From Siphonodentalium dalli (taxonomy: Eukaryota > Mollusca > Scaphopoda > Gadilida > Siphonodentaliidae), in contig CP136067.1 of the NCBI GenBank assembly GCA_032622095.1, positions 125,027,030 through 125,091,029 on the forward strand: a DNA stretch of 64,000 bases, in the 5' to 3' direction. Below, in pieces: positions 56,320 through 64,000 of this stretch (its first letter is position 1; each line of letters opens with the position of its first letter). Position numbers and translations under genes: made by a program. The notes beneath the pieces were generated by a model. It saw only the letters and a program-made list of their open reading frames with translations. It had not been told where the DNA came from and ran no database searches.

Positions 56320-56549
56320 GGCAACATCTAAAACAATATATAACGGCATGGTATGGGATGCAAGCTTGGATGCATACTATTGGATAGATGACAACACCGT
56401 GGCGAATGTGGATCCTGGGTTTTGGTGCCCTGGACAGCCTGACAAATCAGGAACCGTAGACATGCCCGTGGTGCTCTTACCAGCGTCGATGGGCGGACCC
56501 TGCTTCACAATCAGCTTACCAATAGCTTACCACATTTGTGAGAGAACTG
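56320..56549 (+). CDS. C-type-lectin-like domain exon (partial host gene)
   Basis: C-type lectin-like domains bind sugars or proteins outside the cell. The exon is bounded by a polypyrimidine tract with AG (ttccaaccag) and an excellent donor (CTG/GTGAGT). It has 230 bases, with intron phase 2 before and phase 1 after, and 76 complete codons. The protein shows ASLDAYYWIDDNTVA, then FWCPGQPDKSG and, at the end, GPCFTISLP and AYHICERT. YWxD..., W.PGQPD, C and the final [YF]ICE are the usual marks of the second half of the domain. No EPN/QPD-plus-WND pair is evident: QPD is present but WND is not, so calcium-dependent sugar binding is uncertain. The other exons were not found in the window; it may be an orphan exon or have long introns. 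Confidence 0.6.
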
Positions 56550-57559
56550 GTGAGTTTTTTGGCAGCGAATTCCAGATGTTAGGACATGCAACGTTGATAG
56601 CCAGTCTCCGACAATATTACGGTTAGCACATTGAGGTGTAAGAAGGTCTGTTCCTGTTCTGATATATAATCCATATCTTAACTAGTTAATTCGCTCATCA
56701 TACTTCATGCATGTACTGGTAGTGGTTATAGTGCTCGAGCTTGGGGATTTGAACTTTGGTACCTACATCTATGCTGTATAATGACGCATGCCCCATCTCG
56801 CTCGGTCCCCTGGTGGTCATGTGGTCGGAGGGTGTTATTTTCGGCGTTTTTGCATACATCCATGGCGAACCTATATCTGAAACCAGTCCTAGGGGCACGC
56901 ACGGTATGGAAAACGCACGGAATTTACTTAATCACAATCAGATTGAATAACCATCGTAATCTGATAATTTAATGGACTTATGAGCCACATTCCAACACCG
57001 TTAATCCACATGGCGGTTTGCACTCCATAATTCACCTAATGATATTCGCTTTTGAATGTTTCCCGGGATCGAAATATGTCGATACATAAATGAACCACCT
57101 TTTTACGACCATTCCCCCGAACGACGCACTGATATCGTAACAAATACAACTGTGGATACAATGGTCGGACCCCAACAAACAATTTTCTCTTCGTTTTAAT
57201 AATAATAGTACTATAACCTTTCACACTGATGACAGCTCTAGCTGTTCTTCCCATGTGATATACAGTTGTATTTTTTACGCGACCTCTGTCTAAAACACGT
57301 TAACCAGCATAAACGAAACGAACTTCAATTTATCGAAAACTATAAGAAACAAAAGATATGATATACATCAACGCTATATTGACGACTTTGTTCGAAAATC
57401 GTCCGCATAAGAACGTTTTGAAACCCTCTTACCAAAGTATGCATACATAAGTTTGGGGTTCGAAAAAGCCATGTTAATTGAGGAATCTTTCTTGAGAGTG
57501 CATGCGGTCGCAATTTTAATTTATTCCCTGTTGTTTGAATGCTTGGCGTTGTTGTATCA

Positions 57560-57561
<2 letters not shown>
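56550..57561. other. Unassigned DNA after the lectin-like exon
   Basis: It begins with the donor site. No further exon was recognised. Confidence 0.4.

Positions 57562-57620
<59 letters not shown>
57562..57620. repeat. (TA)n microsatellite, ~59 bp
   Basis: Uninterrupted TA dinucleotides. Confidence 0.95.
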
Positions 57621-57621
<1 letters not shown>

Positions 57622-57789
57622 CTATATAGAGATCTTATTTGGTGATAGGTAGCCGCGACCCGCGACCACCGCGACCCGTTACCTACGTTACTGATATACG
57701 TTACTGGCCGATTTGAACGGTAATGCGCTTGAAATGGATCCAAATTTCAAATATTCATTCTCCAGACAATATACTGATGCTCTTCGTCC
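57621..57789. other. Short spacer before the satellite
   Basis: Contains gcgacccgcgaccaccgcga; nothing else recognised. Confidence 0.4.
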
Positions 57790-60700
57790 AAAAATATTAA
57801 CAACATGTTCACAAGGTTAACCCCTTTTGTGCCGCTTCCATCGTAATAGGTAACCACATTCATCGCTACATGTGGGCGTAGGGTACCCGAGTCTTACACA
57901 GAGATGAGCACAATCGGAAGAAATCAGGTCACCCCTCACGTTCTATATTGAAACAACATAGACTATGTTATCGCAATCTAACTGCAATAAGACTCAATTT
58001 TTGCATATACGACTATCTAAATTTAACCACTTGCCTGCTAAAGTCGCTATATGCGACCAAATGGTACACAGAAATGAGCACAAACTAAAAGACAAGGGCA
58101 TCTACCATCGCCTGGTATGATACACAATATTCTACTCTAGTCTGATCTAACTGCAAATAGGCTGCCCTTTACAGTATAAGGCGCTTAACAAGTATTCGTT
58201 TACAAGCTAAGTAACCGCATTTATCGCTGATTGCGCGAAAAGGGCACCCGATTGCCACACATAAATGCGCACATAGCAAAGAAACAGGGCCACTTATCAT
58301 GACCTATTCTGATACATAATACATTATGCTATCATGATCTAACTGCAAATAGGCTACCCTTTTGCGTATAAGGCCATACAAACTTAACAATTGTTAGTTA
58401 ATAAGGCCCCCTGGGTACCTATCACGACCTCTTCTAATACCTAATGCACTACTATATCGTGATTTAACAGCAAATAGGCTGTCTTTTACCGTATGAGGCG
58501 ATAATAACTTTACAATTGTTTGTTAATACGTAACCGCATTTATAGCTACATGTATATGCGGGAAAAGGGCATTTGATTGCCACACAAAAATGCGCACATA
58601 CTAAAGAAACAGGGCCACTTATCATGACATATTCTCATACATAATACTTTACGCTATCACGATCTAACTGCAATTAGGCTGCCCTTTGTCGTATAAGGCC
58701 ATACCAGCTAATTGTGGGAAAAGGGCACCCGATTTCCAGTTTTTCCACACAAAAATGCGCACACACTAAAGCAACAGGGTCACTTATCGTGACCTATTCT
58801 GATACATAATACATTATGCTAGCATGATCTAACTGCAATTAGGCTGCTCTTTGTCGTATAAGGCCATACAAACTTAACAATTGTTTGTTAATAAGTACCC
58901 GCATTTATAGCTATATGCGAGAAAATGGCACCCGATTGCCACACATAAATGCGCACATACTAAAGCAACAGGGCCACTGGTCATGACCTATTCTGATACA
59001 TAATACTTTACGCTATCACGATCTAACTGCAATTAGACTGCCCTTTGCCGTATAAGACCATACAAACTTAACAAAGTAACCATATTTATAGCTGCATGCG
59101 AGAAAAGGTCAACCGATTTCCACACAAAAATGCGCACATGCTAAACAAACAGGGCCACTTATCATGACCTATTCTGATACATAATACACTATGCTAGCAT
59201 GATCTAACTGCAAATAGGCTGCCTATTTCAGTATAAGGCCATACAAACTTAACAATTGTTTGTTAATAAATACCCGCTTTTATAGCAATATGCGAGAAAA
59301 TGGCACCCGATTGCTACACAAAAGTGCGCACACACTAAAGCAACAGGGTCACTTATCGTGACCTATTCTGATACATAATGCATTATGCTATCATGATTTA
59401 ACTGCAAATAGGATGCCATTTTCCGTATAAGGCCATACAAACTTAACAATTGTTTGTTAATAAGTACCCGCATTTATAGCTATATGCGAGACAATGACAC
59501 CCGATTGCCACACATAAATGCGCACATACTAAATCAACAGGGTCACTGGTCATGACCTATTCTGATACATAATACTTTACGCTATCACGATCTAACTGCA
59601 ATTAGACTGCCCTTTGTCGTATAAGGCCATACAAACTTAACAAAGTAACCATATTTATAGCTGCATGCGGGAAAAGGTCAACCGATTTCCACACAAAAAT
59701 GCGCACATGCTAAACAAACAGGGCCACTTATCATGACCTATTCTGAAACATAATACATTATGCTAGCATGATCTAACTGCAATTAGGCTGCCTATTTACG
59801 TATAAGGCCATACAAACTTAACAATTGTTTGTTAATAAGTAACCGAATTTATCGGTATATTAGGGAAAGGGGGCCCGATTTTCACAAATAAATGCGCACA
59901 AAGTAAAGCACCCTGGGTACCAATCACGCATATTCCAATACATAATGTACTACACTATCATCCTCTAACTGCAAATAGGCTGTCGTTTACCGTACAAGGC
60001 CATAACAACTTAACAATTGTTTGTTAATAAGTACCCGCATTTATAGCTATATGCGGGAAAAGGGCACACGATTGCCACAAAACAATGCGCACATACTAAA
60101 GCAAAGGGCCACTGTTCATGACCTATTCTGATACATAATTCTTTACGCTATCACGATCTAACTGCAATTAGACTGCCATTTGCCGTATTAGGCCATACAA
60201 ACTTAACAAAGTAACCACATTTATAGCTGTATGCGGAAAAAGGGCAATCGATTCCCACACAAAAATGCGCACATGCTAACGAAACAGGGCCACTTATCAT
60301 GACCTATTCTGATACATAATACATTATGCTATCATGATCTAACTGCAATTAGGCTGCCCTTTGCCGTATAAGGCCATACAAACTTAACAATTGTTAGTTA
60401 ATAAGTAACCGCATTTATCGCTATATGAGGGAAAGGGTGCCCGATTTTCACACATTAATGAGCACAAAGTAAAGAGCCATGGGTACCAATCACGACCTAT
60501 TCTAATATATAATGCACTGCTCTATCATGATCGAACTGCAAATAGGCTGTCTTTTACCGTACAAGGCCATAACAACTTAACAGTTGTTTGTTAATAAGTA
60601 CCCGTATTTATAGCTATATTCGGGAAAAGGGCACCCGATTGCCACACAAAAATGCGCACATACTAAAGTAACAGGGCCACTGGCCATGTCCTATTCTGAT

Positions 60701-63700
60701 ACATAATACTTCAAGCTATCACAATGCAACTGCAAATAGGCTGTTTTTTTCCGTATGATGTCATACAAACTTAACAAAGTAACCCCATTTATCGCTAATT
60801 GCGGGAAAAGGGCACCCGATTGCCACACAAAAATGCGCACATACTAAAGCAACAGGGTCACCTATCATGACCTATTCTGATACATAGTACATTATGCTAT
60901 CATAATCTAACTGCAAGTAGGATACCCTTTGCCGTATAAGGCCATACAAACTTATCGCTACATGAGTGAAAGGGCACCCGATTGTCACACACAAATAAGC
61001 ACATACTAAAGCAACAGGGTCACTTATCATGACCTATTCTGATACAAAATGCACTGCTCTATCATGATCTAACAAAAATGCGCACATACTAAAGTAACAG
61101 GGCCACTGATCATGTCCTATTCTAATACATATTACTTCACGCTATCACGATCTAACTGCAAATAGGCTGCTTTTTTCCGTATGAGGCCATACGAACTTAA
61201 CAATGTAACCTCATTTATCGCTAATTGCGGGAAAAGGGCACCCGATTGCCACACAAAAATGCGCACATACTAAAGCAACAAGGTCACTTATCATGTCCTA
61301 TTCTGATACATAGTACATTATGCTATCATGATCTAACTGCAAGTGGGCTGCCCTTTTCCGTATAAGGCCATACAAATTTTACAATTGTTAGTTAATAAGT
61401 TACCGCATTTATCGCTATATGAGGGAAAGGGTGCCCGTTTTCACAAATAAATGCTCACAAAGTAAAGCACCCTGGGTACCAATCACGACCTATTCTAATA
61501 CATATTGCACTACTCTATCGTGATTTAACTGTAAATAGGCTGCCTATACCGTATCAGGCCATAACGACTTAGCAATTGTTTGTTAATACGTAACCTCATG
61601 TATATATATATATGCGTGAAAAGGGCACCCAATTGCCACACAGAAATGCGCACATACTAAACTTACTAAAGCAACAGGGCCACTGGTCATGACCTATTCT
61701 GATACATAATACTTTACGCTATCACGATCTAACTGCAGTTAGGCTGCCCTTTGCCGTATAAGGCCATACAAACTTAACAAAGTAACCACATTTATAGCTG
61801 TATGCGGGAAAAGGGCAACCGATTCCCACACAAAAATGCGCAAAAACTAAAGAAACAGGGCCACTTATCATGACAAATTCTGATACATAAGACATTATGC
61901 TATCATGATCTAACTGCAATTAGGCTGCCATTTGCCATATAAGGCCATACAAACTTAACAATTGTTAGTTATTAAGTAACCGCATGTATCGCTATATGAG
62001 GGAAACGGCACCCGATTGCCACCCACAAATGAGCACATACTAAAGCAACAGGGTCACTTTTCATGACCTATTCTGATACATAATACTTTACGCTATCACG
62101 ATCTAACTGTAATTATGCTGCCCTTTGCCGTATAAGGCCATACAATCTTAACAAAGTAACCACATTTATAGCTGTATGCGGGAAAAGGGCAACCGATTCC
62201 CACACAAAAATGCGCACATACTAAAGAAACGGGGCCAATTATCATGACCTCTTCTGATACATAATACATTATGATATCACGATCTAACTGCAAATAGGCT
62301 GCCCTTTTCCGTATAAGGCCATACAAACTTAACAATTGTTAGTTAATAAGTAACCGCATTTATCGCTATATGAGGGAAACGGCACCCGATTGCCACACAC
62401 AAATGAGCACATACTAAAGCAACAGGGTCACATATCATGACCTATTCTGATACATAATACTTTACGCTATCACGATCTAACTGCAATTAGGCTGCCCTTT
62501 GCCGTATAAGGCCATACGATCTTAACAAAGTAACCACATTTATAGCTGTATGCGGGAAAAGGGTAACCGATTCCCACACAAAAATGCGCACATACTAAAG
62601 AAACGGGGCCAATTATCATGACCTCTTCTGATACATAATACATTATGATTTCACGATCTAACTGCAAATAGGCTGCCCTTTTCCGTATAAGTCCATACAA
62701 ACTTAACAATTGTTAGTTAATAAGTAACCGCATTTATCGCTATATGAGGGGAAGGGTGCCCGATTTTCACACATAAATGCGCACAAAGTAAAGAACCCTG
62801 GATACCAATCACGACCTATTCTAATACATAATGCACTGCTCTATCATGATATAACTGCAAATAGGCTGTCTTTTACCATACAAGGCCATATCAACTTAAC
62901 AATTGTTTGTTAATAAGTACCCGAATTTATAGCTGTATGCGGGAAAAGGGCAACCGATTCCCACACAAAAATGCGTACAAACTAAAGCAACAGGGTCACT
63001 TATCATGACCTATTCTGATATAGAACACATTACGCTATCACGATCTAACTGCAAGTGGGCTGCCTTTTTCCGTATAAGGTCATACAAACTTAACAATTGT
63101 TTGTTAATAAGTAACCACATTTATCGCTATATACGGGAAAGGTACCCGATTCTCTCACAAGATGCGCACAAAGTAAAACACCATGGGTACCTATCACGAC
63201 CTATTCTAATACATATTGCACTACTCTATCGTGATTTAACTGCAAATAGGCTGCCTATACCGTATCAGGCCATAACGACTTGGCAATTGTTTGTTAATAC
63301 GTAACCGCATTTATAGCTATATGCGGGAAAGGGGCACCCGATTGCCACACAAAAAATGCGCACATACTTATCATGACCTATTCGATAAGGCCATACAAAC
63401 TTAACAATTGTTAGTTAATAAGTAACCGCATTTATCGCTATATCATGATTTAACTGTAAATAGGCGGTCTGTTACCGTATAAGGCCATAACAACTTAACA
63501 ATTGTTGATAACAAATGTTGATAACTGCCTTTATCGTCATATGAGGGGGAAAGGTTGCCTGGTTATCAAACAGAGATGCGCACAAAGTAAAGCACCTGGT
63601 GCACCTATCATAACCTATTAAGATACGCCGTACACTACTCTGTCATGATATAACTGTATATAGGTTACATGTTACCATATAAGGCCATATCAATTTAACA

Positions 63701-63720
63701 TTTGTGTCGTAATAAGTCCG
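57790..63720 (+). repeat. Satellite array, ~180/194-bp monomers, ~31 copies
   Basis: Every monomer contains, in order, gtaacc(g/a)cattta, a g-rich cgggaaaagggcaccgatt-like stretch, aatgcgcacat, actaaag, a catgacctattctgatacat phrase, gatctaactgcaa, ggctgccctt and gtataaggccatac. Between 61976 and 62724 the monomer starts are 180, 194, 180 and 194 bases apart, a 374-bp dimeric higher-order unit. A third variant class carries cctgggtacc. Monomers at both ends are more diverged. No coding capacity. Confidence 0.95.
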
Positions 63721-64000
63721 CCTGTTTGCTTATAACGCCATGTTAACTTAACACATGATTGTTGTTATAACTATCGCATTTAATGTTAATCTTAACATAG
63801 CAAATCATCATGTCCGACCGCGGCAACGTTTCATGTGCTAAAGCCGGCAATACGGGCCATTGGAGTGCATGGGGTGTCCATTTAAGTTGATTGTAAAAAG
63901 TCAGCTCACATTTCACAGCTTTACTCTTCTGAGATTTGTTACATGAAGTGAGATTTCGTTATATCTATGATACGAAAATTACTCAAATTCAGTCGCGTTT
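63721..64000. other. Right flank of the satellite
   Basis: Decayed satellite-like phrases continue to about 63800; then nothing recognised. Confidence 0.4.

Noticed and set aside
61722-63304. Repeated 65-99-codon frames in the satellite
   Set aside because: They recur with the 374-bp satellite period and have no independent features; they are by-products of the array.

Overview
This window is repeat-rich eukaryotic DNA, most likely from a marine invertebrate and probably a mollusc. The evidence is a tRNA-derived SINE with a CAATCAATCAAT-type tail, AGGTCAAGGTCA-bearing repeats, many small terminal-inverted-repeat (TIR) elements, spliced-looking short exons, and no bacterial operon structure. 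The species cannot be fixed from the sequence. Nearly everything is mobile or repetitive. I can support only two possible host-gene exons, at 37057-37257 and 56320-56549.  Region by region. 1-3861 (+) is the 3' part of a Ty3/gypsy-like retroelement: a well-preserved integrase open to the left edge, an in-frame TGA, a PHD finger without its own start codon, then a GC-rich, frameshifted third coding region with a C2H2-like finger and a C-terminal domain that I read as TatD-nuclease-like but with nearly all metal ligands replaced. 4010-4240 (-) and 7388-7705 (-) are non-LTR retrotransposon tails, and 4620-5531 (-) is a chromodomain reading frame broken by one TAA. 8880-12216 is a 3.3-kb element with about 590-bp TIRs around a 42-bp-unit minisatellite; a truncated second copy lies at 50178-52460. 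13-35 kb is a field of fold-back elements and hairpins, including a palindromic satellite (14530-15215) and a CpG-rich fold-back element (20509-22431). 38352-42067 (+) is a long decayed L1/Tx1-like LINE whose catalytic YADD box has been deleted. SINE copies flank it.  46-54 kb holds tandem and dispersed repeats carrying RFX X-box-like and nuclear-receptor-type motifs. 56320-56549 is a C-type-lectin-like exon with good splice sites. 57790-63720 is a satellite array of about 180/194-bp monomers that locally forms 374-bp dimeric higher-order repeats, with more diverged monomers at both edges.  The best candidate for something undescribed is the accessory module downstream of the gypsy integrase (PHD finger, C2H2 finger and TatD-like pseudoenzyme). 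All calls come from reading motifs by eye; no database search or alignment program was run.
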